The notes: a model not told the origin generated them from the letters alone. A stretch of 64,000 nt of DNA from Ruminococcus bovis (GCF_005601135.1 NZ_CP039381.1:1113941-1177940); one strand, 5' to 3'. Positions 33,780 through 42,523 are shown, numbered from the stretch's first letter. Made by a program: numbers and translations.

Positions 33780-35408
33780 TTATAATAAGTGTCGATTAAT
33801 TAGCCTTTCAATTTCACCGATATTTAAAGGTAAAAAATACTTATAACCTTGTTTTGTTCTTTTTTTGTTCATATCTTTGTAACTTTTTTGTAACTTTGAA
33901 AGAATTGTACCTACTTGTTTGGCGGTGCAATTACCTAAATTTTGACTTCTTATACACATAGAAATTTCAGCAGGTGAATAATAATTCCACAGTTCAACCG
34001 ACTTATTAAAGTCTAGTAAAGATAATACTTCCTGTTCAAAAGGTAACTCGGTTTTGTATTCTTCATTCTTCGCGTTAAGTTTTTGAAGTTCAAAGTCAGC
34101 AAGCCTAAAAGAATTATTATCCTTTTGGTATAGGTTTTCTATATAGCCCCACATATTGAATATATCTTCCTCAGTTAGCTTGTGCAATTTTTCCTTATCA
34201 ATGAAAGTGATAGGAATTACCCAAAACCTGCGGTTACCGGTAGTATCCTTTAGGAACTTTTCCTCGTTCACAGTACCACAAAATGAAGTAGTACGGGGGT
34301 TAGTGGTAAAGGTAGGGGCATAGGGTAGCCTAATATTATCGAATGATTGAGTAATAAAGGCTTTTAGTTCTGCTTGTTCCTTTTTCAATGTACTGTCTAG
34401 TTCCCCAAGTTCACATATCCAACCACTTAACGCGTTTATTATGGTATCTTTATTCCTAACATCAATAGAGGCACCCTCTATAAACCATTCCCGTTTACCT
34501 GCCAATTTACGGAAAAATGAGGTTTTCCCTTTAGCTTGTAAGCCTTGAAGAACGAGAACACCTTCCGCCTGTACAGGATTTTCCGTTGTGTTATGTGCAA
34601 GTGCCACGCATTGTATAAGCCACTTTCTTAATAACTCTTTTTGTAAATCGTCAGTAAGATTGAGAATATTATATATCTGCTGTAAGTAGCTTTCATTATC
34701 GTTCTTATATTTCTTTAACATATCTAAAATAGGGTTGTACCTATTTTCTAATGCTAAATTATTTAGATAATTAGTTATCATCTTTAAACCGGTGGGAAGT
34801 CCTGTAACTTCGTTTTCTTTGCATATATCATAGAGAATAGTAGGCAATACAGAAAGTTGATTTTCTCTAGGGTAAGGGGATAATAAATCACTTTTAGAAA
34901 GTTCTATTTTTCTAGTTGCTTGATTGTAACTAATATCAATATAATTTTCTATAAGAATATCCCTTATAACATTTTTTGAAAGTGGTTTACCATAGTAGGG
35001 GTGTAACTTCTGTACCTCGGAAAAATATTTTTTCCTTTCTTCTTCCTGTTGTTTCTTAATTCTTTCCTTTCTTTTCCTTTTCTCTTGCTTGATATGGTTC
35101 AAAAACTCGGTTTTACACTTCTGTTCTTTTGCTAGTGGTGTAAGTTCATAGTCCACTAACTCTCTAAACATATCATCATTATCAAGATTAAAGATATAGT
35201 CAAGAACTATCCTGTCTAGTACATTAGATTTAGCTACAATATACATATCATAAAGAGGGAAAATGTTTTCTAATTTTCCGCCTAGATACTCAATATAATT
35301 TTCTGCTAAATCTTTTGCTTTTTCTCCTAATACTTCTATGTAGTCAATATTAACCGTTCCTATCGGGTCAACTTGTGGCAGTTCTTTTCTTTCTTTTTCT
35401 TCCGCCAT
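33780..35408 (-). CDS. VapE/VirE-family replication helicase
   Basis: The 542-aa protein has a C-terminal 'virulence-associated E' P-loop domain: Walker A GLQAKGKTSFFRKLAG (about residues 284-299), an acidic GELDSTLKKEQ (about 335-346) and FCGTVNEEKFLKDTTGNRRF (about 372-391). An N-terminal region holds a coiled, Lys/Glu-rich segment. VapE proteins act as initiator helicases in phage satellites and some integrative elements. It lies 12 nt after the HTH gene and next to the candidate origin. Confidence 0.88.
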   Translation of the reverse strand: MAEEKERKELPQVDPIGTVNIDYIEVLGEKAKDLAENYIEYLGGKLENIFPLYDMYIVAKSNVLDRIVLDYIFNLDNDDMFRELVDYELTPLAKEQKCKTEFLNHIKQEKRKRKERIKKQQEEERKKYFSEVQKLHPYYGKPLSKNVIRDILIENYIDISYNQATRKIELSKSDLLSPYPRENQLSVLPTILYDICKENEVTGLPTGLKMITNYLNNLALENRYNPILDMLKKYKNDNESYLQQIYNILNLTDDLQKELLRKWLIQCVALAHNTTENPVQAEGVLVLQGLQAKGKTSFFRKLAGKREWFIEGASIDVRNKDTIINALSGWICELGELDSTLKKEQAELKAFITQSFDNIRLPYAPTFTTNPRTTSFCGTVNEEKFLKDTTGNRRFWVIPITFIDKEKLHKLTEEDIFNMWGYIENLYQKDNNSFRLADFELQKLNAKNEEYKTELPFEQEVLSLLDFNKSVELWNYYSPAEISMCIRSQNLGNCTAKQVGTILSKLQKSYKDMNKKRTKQGYKYFLPLNIGEIERLINRHLL

Positions 35409-35420
35409 TGTGCCACCACC

Positions 35421-35705
35421 TTAATAAACCGCCCTAATGCCATTTACAACACTTACAGCAGTATTATTATTTTGCTTGAATTTCTCTGCTGTAGGGTTTT
35501 GTAAATACTCTAGTACAGTATCTAGGTTAACTAAATACTTCTTGCCTGCCTTAACACGAGGAATAACACCGGTAATAGTTAGTTGTCTTAGGTGGTATTC
35601 TGTTACTGCAGTATGTGGGTCAAGTTCCCTGATTTCATTAATACATTCCTTTATAGTTCGCATTTTAGGAACTTTTAAAGGAGTTACATTGTTATAATTA
35701 GTCAT
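35421..35705 (-). CDS. HTH DNA-binding protein (excisionase-like)
   Basis: The 94-aa protein has a winged-HTH core (VTEYHLRQLTITGVIPRVKA, GKKYLVNLDTVLEYL, about residues 38-72) as in excisionases and small regulators that precede vapE in satellites. AAAGGAA precedes the start. It is the gene before vapE and probably acts as excisionase or as a regulator of replication. Confidence 0.72.
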   Translation of the reverse strand: MTNYNNVTPLKVPKMRTIKECINEIRELDPHTAVTEYHLRQLTITGVIPRVKAGKKYLVNLDTVLEYLQNPTAEKFKQNNNTAVSVVNGIRAVY

Positions 35706-35862
35706 AATAAAATTCCTTTCTATAAAAAATAAAAATTATTGAAACACCTATAAAATAATGCTATAATCAACTTAAAGGCTATTCAATAATAGTCTTTGTT
35801 TCTGATGTACCGCTGTTTTGATTTGGAGTTATGACAGCGGTTTTCTTTTATGCAGTAGGATA

Positions 35863-36054
35863 TTATTCTACTGCTTTTTCTTTTGCCAACTTTTCAATAA
35901 TGGTAAGAATTTTGTTTTGTTCTTCTGTTGGCAGTTCTTTTCTTAACTTCCTAGAAAAGTTACTATCTAAAATTCCTAATTCATCAGCAACTTCCCAAAG
36001 AAATACACCTTTATTTTTGGCGGTTTGCTTTATTATAGAATTTTTCTTTTGCAA
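35863..36054 (-). CDS. Small Cro-like DNA-binding protein (TTG start)
   Basis: AAAGGAGA lies 9 nt before a TTG at 36054; the upstream hydrophobic extension of the frame has no ribosome binding site and is rejected. The 63-aa product has an HTH pattern (KNKGVFLWEVADELGILDSN, FSRKLRKELP). It is the first gene of the vapE operon and is divergent from the CI-like gene, which matches the Cro role in a phage-like switch. Confidence 0.65.
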   Translation of the reverse strand: MQKKNSIIKQTAKNKGVFLWEVADELGILDSNFSRKLRKELPTEEQNKILTIIEKLAKEKAVE

Positions 36055-36262
36055 TCCTATAGTCTCCTTTCTTAACAATATTGTTATGTTATAATAGTTA
36101 ATAACAACTATAACAATAATTATTATATATACAATGATAAAATTTTGCAAGTGGCTTATTTTAAAAATCTTGACATTTAATTATTTATGTTATAGAATGA
36201 TAACAACAATAATAATCATTATTAATCAATAATAATTAATTATAGTCAAAAATATTCAATTT
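36055..36262. promoter_or_regulatory. Divergent promoter/operator region of element B
   Basis: Plus strand: TTGACA (36169-36174) and TAGAAT (36192-36197) with 17-nt spacing drive the repressor and integrase genes. A 14-bp palindrome TAACAATATTGTTA (36073-36086) and several TAACAA/TTGTTA half sites lie between the two divergent starts and overlap the probable minus-strand promoter. These fit operators shared by a CI/Cro-like pair. Confidence 0.55.
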
Positions 36263-36274
36263 ATGAGGTGTAAT

Positions 36275-36829
36275 ATGGATATAAAAATTTTTTGTGAACG
36301 ATTAAAAAAAGCAAGAAAAAACAAAAATTTAACTCAAAAAGAGCTTTCTTCATTATCGGGTGTATCTGCTGTAATGATTTCAGCATATGAAAATGAAAAT
36401 GCAAAAACCGGAAAAAACCCAACATTAGAGAATGTTTATTTATTAGCCAAACAATTAGGTGTGTCTATTGATTGGTTATGTGGTTTGTCTGATAATAGTG
36501 GCAATGAAAAGAAAAGTGTTGACTCAACATTTGATGAACTTATGCGGTCACTTAAAGATTTAACCAAATATGGGTATTTTACTGTTAATAATAACGATTA
36601 TTACGGTATTGCTTGTTGTCAGTTTACTAAAAATTTTGCATATGATTTCATAAATGAATGTACAAAAATTATTGAGGTAGAAAAAGTTGGACTCCTTACA
36701 GATGATATGAAGGCAAACCTATATAACGGTTGTTATGAAAGATATGCAAACATTACTGATAATGATGTTAGAAAATTTCTTGATGAAAGTTATTATAAAA
36801 AAATGTATGAAGATGATTTACCTTTTTAA
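36275..36829 (+). CDS. XRE-family (CI-like) repressor
   Basis: The start at 36275 is chosen because GAGGTG precedes it; an ATG at 36263 lies upstream in frame. The 184-aa product has an N-terminal HTH_3 domain (RLKKARKNKNLTQKELSSLS, GVSAVMISAYENENAK, about residues 8-45) and a C-terminal part without a recognisable peptidase motif. It lies 17 nt before the integrase, so repressor and integrase share a transcript. Confidence 0.85.
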   Translation: MDIKIFCERLKKARKNKNLTQKELSSLSGVSAVMISAYENENAKTGKNPTLENVYLLAKQLGVSIDWLCGLSDNSGNEKKSVDSTFDELMRSLKDLTKYGYFTVNNNDYYGIACCQFTKNFAYDFINECTKIIEVEKVGLLTDDMKANLYNGCYERYANITDNDVRKFLDESYYKKMYEDDLPF

Positions 36830-36846
36830 AGGTGGTGATGTAAGTA

Positions 36847-38232
36847 ATGGCAACAATAAAGAAACGCAAGGATAATTATTTAATTACTGTTTCCCTCGGT
36901 TATGATGTAAACGGAAAGAGAATAAGAAAGTATCTAACCTATACACCAACAGCCAAAACACCAAAGCAGATAGAAAAAGAGGTAAAGAAACAAGCTGTAT
37001 TATTTGAGGAAAAGTGTTTGAGCGGTCAAGTCCTTAACGGTAATATGAAATTCAAAGATTTTGCAGTTATTTGGTTTAAAGACCGCAAGAAAGATTTAAG
37101 ACCTAAAACCTATGAAAGGTACTTGACTTTATTACCTCGTATAAATCAAGCTATCGGGCATTTATCGTTGTCAAAGATACAGCCCCCACACCTACGCAAG
37201 TTCTATAAAAACCTTGCAGAAGGCGGAATTAGACTTGATACTAAATACAAGCTAAATATTAGCCTTGATGATTACTTAAAGGAAAATAACTTGACTACTG
37301 CGGAATTTTGCAGACGGTCAAACCTTCCTAATACTACAGTTATTTCTATCCGGAAAGGGAACAATGTTTCTAAAGAGAACGCGGAAAAGGTGTGTAATGC
37401 TTTAGATATGGCACTAGAAAATATCTTTACTGCTGTAGATATTAGTAAACCACTAGCAGACGAAACAATAAGACACCACCACCGTTTAATATCTAGTATT
37501 TTAAGTACAGCAGTAGAATGGGGATATATTTACTCTAACCCTTGCGAGAGAACTAAACCGCCCAAAGTAGCACATAAAGACCCTATTTATCTTGATGAAA
37601 AGCAATGCCAAATACTATTGGAACTATTAGAACACGAAACACCAACATATAAAACATTGATACACTTGTTATTAATGGAAGGTATGAGAAGGGGCGAGTG
37701 CTTAGGTTTAAAGTGGTGTGATGTTGATTTTGATAACCACACTATGAAGATATGCAGAACTATTCAATACACTAAGGAAAATGGAGTGTATGAGGACGAA
37801 ACCAAGAATAATAGTTCTAATAGAGTTATAGCATTATCACATAGCATAATGCAGGAACTAAAGGACTATAGACGATACCAAACAGAACAACGGTTAAAAG
37901 TAGGGGATAGGTGGAAGGATAAAGGATATATCTTTACTAATGACTTCGGCGAACCCCTAAACCCTAATACTGTTTCTAGTTGGTTTAGTAAGTTTATGAA
38001 AAAGCATACCGACCAACTACCTTATATTACTTTGCATAAGTTAAGACATACCAACGCAACATTACAAATTGCTTTAGGTACACCAATTACAACAGTTGCC
38101 GACCGTTTAGGACATAGTACAAGTTCAACCACAGCGGATATATACGCACACGCAATACAAACAGCCAATAGAAAAGCTAGTGAGAAATTAGACTCTTTAC
38201 TATATGGGAATAATAAAAAGAATATAGGGTAA
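36847..38232 (+). CDS. Tyrosine recombinase/integrase with an inserted HTH domain (element B)
   Basis: The 461-aa protein has an arm-binding N-terminus, a core-binding domain (about 65-130), and the catalytic domain with LLMEGMRRGECLGLKW (Arg), LHKLRHTNATL (HxxR) and LGHSTSSTTADIYAH (His, Tyr). Between core-binding and catalytic domains, about residues 136-200 read as an XRE-like HTH (LDDYLKENNLTTAEFCRRSN, LPNTTVISIRKGNNV), which is absent from ordinary Tn916-type integrases and accounts for the extra length. The att site follows 201 nt downstream. Confidence 0.93.
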   Translation: MATIKKRKDNYLITVSLGYDVNGKRIRKYLTYTPTAKTPKQIEKEVKKQAVLFEEKCLSGQVLNGNMKFKDFAVIWFKDRKKDLRPKTYERYLTLLPRINQAIGHLSLSKIQPPHLRKFYKNLAEGGIRLDTKYKLNISLDDYLKENNLTTAEFCRRSNLPNTTVISIRKGNNVSKENAEKVCNALDMALENIFTAVDISKPLADETIRHHHRLISSILSTAVEWGYIYSNPCERTKPPKVAHKDPIYLDEKQCQILLELLEHETPTYKTLIHLLLMEGMRRGECLGLKWCDVDFDNHTMKICRTIQYTKENGVYEDETKNNSSNRVIALSHSIMQELKDYRRYQTEQRLKVGDRWKDKGYIFTNDFGEPLNPNTVSSWFSKFMKKHTDQLPYITLHKLRHTNATLQIALGTPITTVADRLGHSTSSTTADIYAHAIQTANRKASEKLDSLLYGNNKKNIG

Positions 38233-38302
38233 AAAAATAAAGGTTTTGACTAAAGAAATTTTTTTCAATAGTCAAAGCCTTTTAATTATTTTTGATGATT
38301 TT

Positions 38303-38447
38303 TTATAATTTTTTATAGTGTTGGACGGCAAACGGACGGCAACCCGAGGATTTTTGCATAAATTTGGTTGAATTAGATAAAAGAAAAAACACCCAAAAAC
38401 CGCATACCTAAGCCGTTTTTAAGGTGTTTTGTTTGGCAGGGGCAGAA
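38303..38447 (+). repeat. Right-end sequence of element B (copy of 10846-10979)
   Basis: The stretch is nearly identical to 10846-10979. It contains a tandem GGACGGCAA pair (38330-38352), candidates for integrase arm sites, and a hairpin ACACC..GGTGT before the att core. Confidence 0.85.
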
Positions 38448-38478
38448 GGACTTGAACCCTCGGCACGCGGTTTTGGAG
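38434..38478 (-). repeat. tRNA-Trp 3'-end attachment site (right end of the 6-kb element)
   Basis: The same 45 bp as 32425-32469 with one substitution (TTCAAGT instead of TTCGAGT in the T loop). The sequence after it (GCTCTGACG on the plus strand) is not the 5' half of tRNA-Trp, so the intact tRNA gene is not here. Confidence 0.9.
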
Positions 38479-38651
38479 CGGCTCTGACGTATTACAGCTC
38501 CATACCAAGAGGTGTTTTTTGTGAATAGTAGACAATAATTGCTCTGCCGCATTTGTTAATAGTTACAACATATTTCAGTTGTTTTCAGTTTCATCTGATT
38601 TTTTTATTGTTTTTTGCCGCCATTAATGGTGGAAACGAAACCGACCAATAA

Positions 38652-38970
38652 TCATCTATTGAAGTATCCAGCCAAATATATTATGTTTCTATAATATACT
38701 TTAAAAACTAACTTGTCCATAGTTTCTTTCAGTGCAAGAATATAATCTCCTTCTTTATCTCTTATTGCTTTGGCAATTTCAGTTTGTGTACCCATTGCGT
38801 CAATCGTCACAATACATCCTTTTATCTCCAGCATTTCAAGAAGTTTTGGAATCGCTGTTATTTCGTTGCTTTTTTCTTCACAGGCAAGCTGACCTATTAC
38901 AAGACCGTGTTCGGCTGAAAATGGGTGAGCAACGGAAGGCTGACCTCGTTCTCCAAAAATAATTTCAAGA
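38652..38970 (-). pseudogene. ISAs1-family transposase fragment
   Basis: The minus strand encodes the middle of a DDE transposase of the ISAs1 type: [56 protein letters not shown], then [13 protein letters not shown], after which the frame leaves the family. Neither end of the gene nor terminal repeats are present. Confidence 0.8.
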
Positions 38971-39009
38971 GCCTGTTTGATATGGAGGATAATGATTCAT
39001 TCAAATCAC

Positions 39010-39056
39010 ATAAAAACAAACTCCCCGGAACTGCTCATACGAACAGCTCCGGGGAG
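39010..39056 (-). terminator. Terminator of the hsp20 gene
   Basis: The stem CTCCCCGGA/TCCGGGGAG on the minus strand (39021-39056) is followed by TTTGTTTTTATG. It lies about 30 nt after the hsp20 stop. Confidence 0.85.
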
Positions 39057-39087
39057 CATCATTTTGGGATCATAACTTAGCGAGGTA

Positions 39088-39531
39088 TTATCCCTCAATT
39101 GCAATATACTTGTGATTCTCCAGCTTCTTAGGCTCTGCCTTCGGAACGCAGATGTTCAAAACACCGTCCTCAAACTTCGCCTTCACATCGGCTTCTGTAA
39201 CAGTATCTCCGATATAGAAGCTCCTCTGCATTGCGCCTGCGTAACGCTCCTGACGGATCAGCTTGCCCTTCTTAGCTTTTTCGTCCTTGTCAAGTCCCTT
39301 TGCGGCACTGACAGTCAGATAACCGTTCTGAAGCTCAAGATTGATCTGATCTTTCTTGAAGCCCGGCAGGTCGATCACGATCTCATAGTGATCATCATGC
39401 TCATGAACATCAGTCTTCATAATCTGGGCGGCGTGTTTACCGTACAGCTTCTTCTCCACGTCTCTGTTAAAATCAGGGAATCTGAAGAGATCGTCGAATA
39501 AGTTTTCACCGAAAATACTTGGATACAACAT
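39088..39531 (-). CDS. Hsp20/alpha-crystallin small heat-shock protein
   Basis: The 147-aa protein begins MLYPSIFGENLFDDLFRFPD and contains the alpha-crystallin domain (about 38-140): DVHEHDDHYEIVIDLPGFKK, LQNGYLTVSAAKG and the C-terminal GVLNICVPKAEPKK. It is an ATP-independent holdase chaperone. AGGAGG precedes the start. The promoter carries a CIRCE box, so the gene is probably under HrcA control. Its place between mobile elements suggests it travels as cargo. Confidence 0.95.
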   Translation of the reverse strand: MLYPSIFGENLFDDLFRFPDFNRDVEKKLYGKHAAQIMKTDVHEHDDHYEIVIDLPGFKKDQINLELQNGYLTVSAAKGLDKDEKAKKGKLIRQERYAGAMQRSFYIGDTVTEADVKAKFEDGVLNICVPKAEPKKLENHKYIAIEG

Positions 39532-39642
39532 AGGTCAGTCCTCCTTTTTACTCGTTACATTGTTTCCATTGCTTCGAGCAAGGGGACGGAGGGTTCAGCA
39601 CCCGGATCCTTTGGTGCTTCTCTGTTCCTTTGTTCTGATTAT

Positions 39643-39685
39643 ATTATAGCACTCTTGATTAGCACTGTCAAGGGGAGAGTGCTAA
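39643..39685 (-). promoter_or_regulatory. Sigma-A promoter with overlapping CIRCE (HrcA) operator
   Basis: On the minus strand TTGACA (39671-39666) and TATAAT (39648-39643) are separated by 17 nt. Overlapping the -35 is TTAGCACTG-N9-GAGTGCTAA (39659-39685), the CIRCE consensus with one mismatch. HrcA binding there would block the promoter until heat shock. Confidence 0.9.
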
Positions 39686-39826
39686 TTTTCACACAGGTTT
39701 CATATTTTTTGACAAGAATGTCACATTGGGTTGTGAGCAATAATGCAGGTTTTTTGAATGAGTAGACAATTATGAACAAAGCCAATTCATAACGATTGTA
39801 TCAAGATATTCAAAAACCCTGGAGAG

Positions 39827-40027
39827 ATGATTATGAATAATAAAAAGTCGAAAACTTTGTCTGAGTATCCCGATGTTATATCACCAGAGGAAATAAAAGA
39901 AATACTCCGAATTAGCACAAGTGGTGTTTATCATTTGCTTCAGGCAGGAACAATAAAGTCTATAAGAGTTGGTAAAAGATATATCATACCAAAGCAAAGC
40001 ATAATAGATTTTCTTAGTCTGGACTAA
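39827..40027 (+). CDS. Excisionase-like HTH protein of the ICE
   Basis: The 66-aa protein (DVISPEEIKEILRISTSGVY, HLLQAGTIKSIRVGKRYIIP, KQSIIDFL) belongs to the same family as the three proteins at 30473-31178. GGAGAG precedes the start. As the first gene of the ICE it may be the excisionase or a regulator; no integrase is adjacent. Confidence 0.8.
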   Translation: MIMNNKKSKTLSEYPDVISPEEIKEILRISTSGVYHLLQAGTIKSIRVGKRYIIPKQSIIDFLSLD

Positions 40028-40098
40028 GCGATTATTGATTCGCAGCCTTTTATTATTATTTTTTTGTCGTACAATAATCATAGAAAGGATTGACGAAT

Positions 40099-40278
40099 AT
40101 GAAAATGCCTAATTACCATTTGTACTTAACCGATGATGAATATAGCCAAGTTATCCATTGTCTTGTGGAGCTAAAGAACAAAATGATGGAACAAGGACGA
40201 TATACTGATGTTATAGACGAGGTTTTACTTAAGTTCAGTAAAGCCAAAAAAAAGAAAATAAGAATTACCTATAGATAA
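40099..40278 (+). CDS. Small conserved mobile-element protein (59 aa)
   Basis: This is a homologue of the 58-aa product at 11372-11548 (NYHLYLTDDEYSQVIHCLVE, then YTDVIDEVLLKFSKAKKKKI). The ATG at 40099 follows GAAAGG at 11 nt; a TTG at 40090 is too close to that site. Function unknown. A terminator follows at once. Confidence 0.75.
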   Translation: MKMPNYHLYLTDDEYSQVIHCLVELKNKMMEQGRYTDVIDEVLLKFSKAKKKKIRITYR

Positions 40279-40292
40279 GCTTCCAATTCCTT

Positions 40293-40330
40293 AGCCTACC
40301 TACTCATTTGAGTGGGTAGGCTTATTTTTT
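40293..40330 (+). terminator. Rho-independent terminator
   Basis: The stem AGCCTACC/GGTAGGCT (40293-40300 and 40315-40322), extended inside by ACTCA-type pairing, is followed by TATTTTTTTT. Confidence 0.9.
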
Positions 40331-40339
40331 TTAAAATTT

Positions 40340-40794
40340 TTTATATTTTTTTAAATTAGTGGTCATATTTTTGCCCGTTTTTTTGCATTAAGGGTGAAGG
40401 GGTTATTTCCGAGCAATCGGAAAAGTCCTTTTCGCTGAACTTTGACAACTGAATATCATTTCTTCAAGTACGTTACTTGTGTAAGCAGAAATGCAAAGCT
40501 ACCGCAGCGGTACGCCACGACCTCCATATAAGAGCGAGCGCTAATTCCGTCTGTGAGTATCGGGCTGCTCCCGATATGGCGACGACCTACACAAGCGATA
40601 ATGATACTTCTCTACGGAGCTGGCGGAGTACCCGGCAGAGGTGAGATTCCTATGAGCCTGATAGCAGTCAGGCGCTTGAAGAACTTCCCATATAGATTTA
40701 TCTATCCGCTGGGGTGTCGAGGACAAATAAGCGGAAAAGTTACATAGCTGTTTTTGCAGGACAGCTATTAAACCATTTGAAAGGAGGAAAACGA
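40340..40794 (+). promoter_or_regulatory. Long leader region upstream of parA
   Basis: There are 455 bases without a gene. The leader starts with TTTGCATTAAGGGTGAAGGGG (40383-40403) and ACAACTGAATATC (40446-40458). It continues into a GC-richer part with several possible hairpins (for example CGGGCTGCTCCCG, 40560-40572, and AGCTGTTTTTGCAGGACAGCT, 40747-40767 in part). The same order of motifs occurs at 24716-25375. It probably holds the control region of the parAB operon and perhaps a partition site. Confidence 0.45.
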
Positions 40795-41619
40795 ATGCCA
40801 AACTGCAAAACTATTGCTATTTGCAATCAGAAGGGCGGCGTCGGAAAAACGACAACCACAATGAACTTGGGCATTGGCTTGGCAAAGCAAGGTAAAAAGG
40901 TACTCCTCGTTGACTGTGATCCACAGGGCGACTTAACAACCTGTCTTGGTTGGCAGCGTGTCGATGAAATCCCTGTTACCCTCGCTACCAAAATGCACGA
41001 GATTATCCGTGACGATAGCACAGATGTAAAAAGCGGTATTCTCCACCACGATGAAGGTGTAGACCTCATTCCTTCCAATACGGATTTGGAAGCGCTGGAG
41101 ATGTACCTTGTTACGGCTATGAGCCGAGAGAACATCTTGAAAAACTATCTGAACAAGGTGAAGCCGAACTACGACTATATCCTTATTGATTGCAGACCTT
41201 CACTCGGTATGTTGACCTTAAACGCTTTGACGGCTGCTGACAGCGTTGTTATTCCTGTTCAGGCGCAGTATTTGCCTGCAAGGGCTATGACACAGCTTCT
41301 TCGGACAGTATCAAAGGTAAAGGCGCACACCAATCCTAATTTGGCGATTGACGGCATTTTACTGACAATCGTTGATAACAGGACAAACCTTGCTAAAAGC
41401 ACGATGGACGCAATTCGTGAAAACTTTGGGAGCGTTATCAGGATTTACAAATCCAAAATCCCCGTTGCGGTAAAAGCCGCCGAGGTATCGTCTAAAGGAA
41501 AGAGTATTTACGCCTACGAGCCAAACAGCAAGGCGGCTATGGCATACGCTGATTTCACAAAGGAGGTGCTTGCAAGTGGCAGACAGAAAGAGCGACTTCG
41601 CTCTGCCGACGCTCGATGA
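40795..41619 (+). CDS. parA: ParA-family ATPase
   Basis: The ATG at 40795 follows AAAGGAGG; the frame upstream is not coding. The 274-aa protein has the deviant Walker A KGGVGKTTTTMNLG (about residues 13-26), LLVDCDPQGDLTT and the Walker B YILIDCRPSLGML. It is a type Ia-like partition ATPase without a long N-terminal HTH. It works with the overlapping parB to maintain the excised circular element. Confidence 0.95.
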   Translation: MPNCKTIAICNQKGGVGKTTTTMNLGIGLAKQGKKVLLVDCDPQGDLTTCLGWQRVDEIPVTLATKMHEIIRDDSTDVKSGILHHDEGVDLIPSNTDLEALEMYLVTAMSRENILKNYLNKVKPNYDYILIDCRPSLGMLTLNALTAADSVVIPVQAQYLPARAMTQLLRTVSKVKAHTNPNLAIDGILLTIVDNRTNLAKSTMDAIRENFGSVIRIYKSKIPVAVKAAEVSSKGKSIYAYEPNSKAAMAYADFTKEVLASGRQKERLRSADAR

Positions 41620-42523
41620 CCTTTTCTCCACGCAGGAGGAACGGGACGACGCAAGGCTCGAAAAGATTAGGGATATTCCCATTGACTTGATTGATGACTT
41701 TCCCGACCACCCATTTCACGTTAGAGATGACGAGGATATGGTACAGCTTGTCGAGAGTATCAAGACCAACGGCGTTTTAACGCCTGCCGTCCTTCGTCAA
41801 AAAGAGGACGGGCGTTATGAGCTTGTCGCAGGTCACCGCAGAAAGCGAGCTTGTGAGCTTGCAGGGCTTACTACTCTCAGAAGTGAGATTAAGGACTTAA
41901 CCCGTGATGAAGCGGTTGTATATATGGTTGAGAGTAATTTTCAGCGTACAACAATCCTTCCCAGCGAGAAAGCCTTTGCTTACAAAATGCGGTTGGAAGC
42001 TATAAAGCGACAAGCAGGCAGACCGAGCAAGAATAATTCTGCACCAGTGGAGCAGAATTTCGGTGGCAAGACCAGCCGTGATTTAATTGCAGAGCAGAGT
42101 GGAGAAAGTAGAGAGCAAGTCCGACGATATATTCGTTTAACGAACCTTGTTCCCGAACTTTTAGAGCTTGTGGACGAGGGCAGAATCAAAATGCGTCCTG
42201 CCGTTGAGCTGTCCTATCTCGACGAAGATAGTCAGCGTGATGTTGTCGAGCAGATTGACATTAACGACTGCACACCGTCGCACGACCAGACAATCCGAAT
42301 GAGGAAAATGTTTGATAGCGGCAAACTGACGGCGGAAGCTGTTGAAGCGATTATGTCGGAAGAAAAGCCCAACCAGCGTGAGCGTATTGTGCTGCGTGGT
42401 GACAGAGTACGAAGCCTTATTCCGAAGAATGTTCAGTTGAAGGACACGGAGGACTATGTGTGCAAGGCTCTGGAGCATTACGCCAAGTATCTGCGCCACC
42501 GTTCAGAACGTGACAGCAGGTAG
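41576..42523 (+). CDS. parB: ParB/RepB/Spo0J-family partition protein
   Basis: A GTG at 41576, 9 nt after GGAGG inside parA, gives MADRKSDFALPTLDDLFSTQ and 315 aa; the gene overlaps parA by 44 nt. The ParB core contains HPFHVRDDEDMVQLVESIKT, VAGHRRKRACELAG and ESNFQRTTILPSEKAFAYKM, and the HTH is SREQVRRYIRLTNLVPELLE. It is homologous to the protein at 29628-30470. Confidence 0.93.
   Translation: MADRKSDFALPTLDDLFSTQEERDDARLEKIRDIPIDLIDDFPDHPFHVRDDEDMVQLVESIKTNGVLTPAVLRQKEDGRYELVAGHRRKRACELAGLTTLRSEIKDLTRDEAVVYMVESNFQRTTILPSEKAFAYKMRLEAIKRQAGRPSKNNSAPVEQNFGGKTSRDLIAEQSGESREQVRRYIRLTNLVPELLELVDEGRIKMRPAVELSYLDEDSQRDVVEQIDINDCTPSHDQTIRMRKMFDSGKLTAEAVEAIMSEEKPNQRERIVLRGDRVRSLIPKNVQLKDTEDYVCKALEHYAKYLRHRSERDSR

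Larger units (their letters stand above)
32425..38478. mobile_element. 6.0-kb tRNA-Trp-integrated satellite-like element with VapE (element B)
   Basis: Two 45-bp direct repeats of the tRNA-Trp 3' end enclose 6,009 bp. Inside are a minus-strand module (59-aa protein, VapE helicase, HTH protein, Cro-like protein) and a plus-strand module (CI-like repressor, integrase), divergently controlled, with a candidate origin next to vapE. This is the organisation of phage-inducible chromosomal islands, but no packaging (terS, capsid-size) gene is visible, so a small plasmid-like integrative element is the alternative. Confidence 0.8.

Noticed and set aside
35809-35841. ACCGCTGT..ACAGCGGT hairpin as a terminator
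   Set aside because: Its T-rich side faces the plus strand, where no transcript is expected; on the minus strand no U-tract follows, so its role is unclear.
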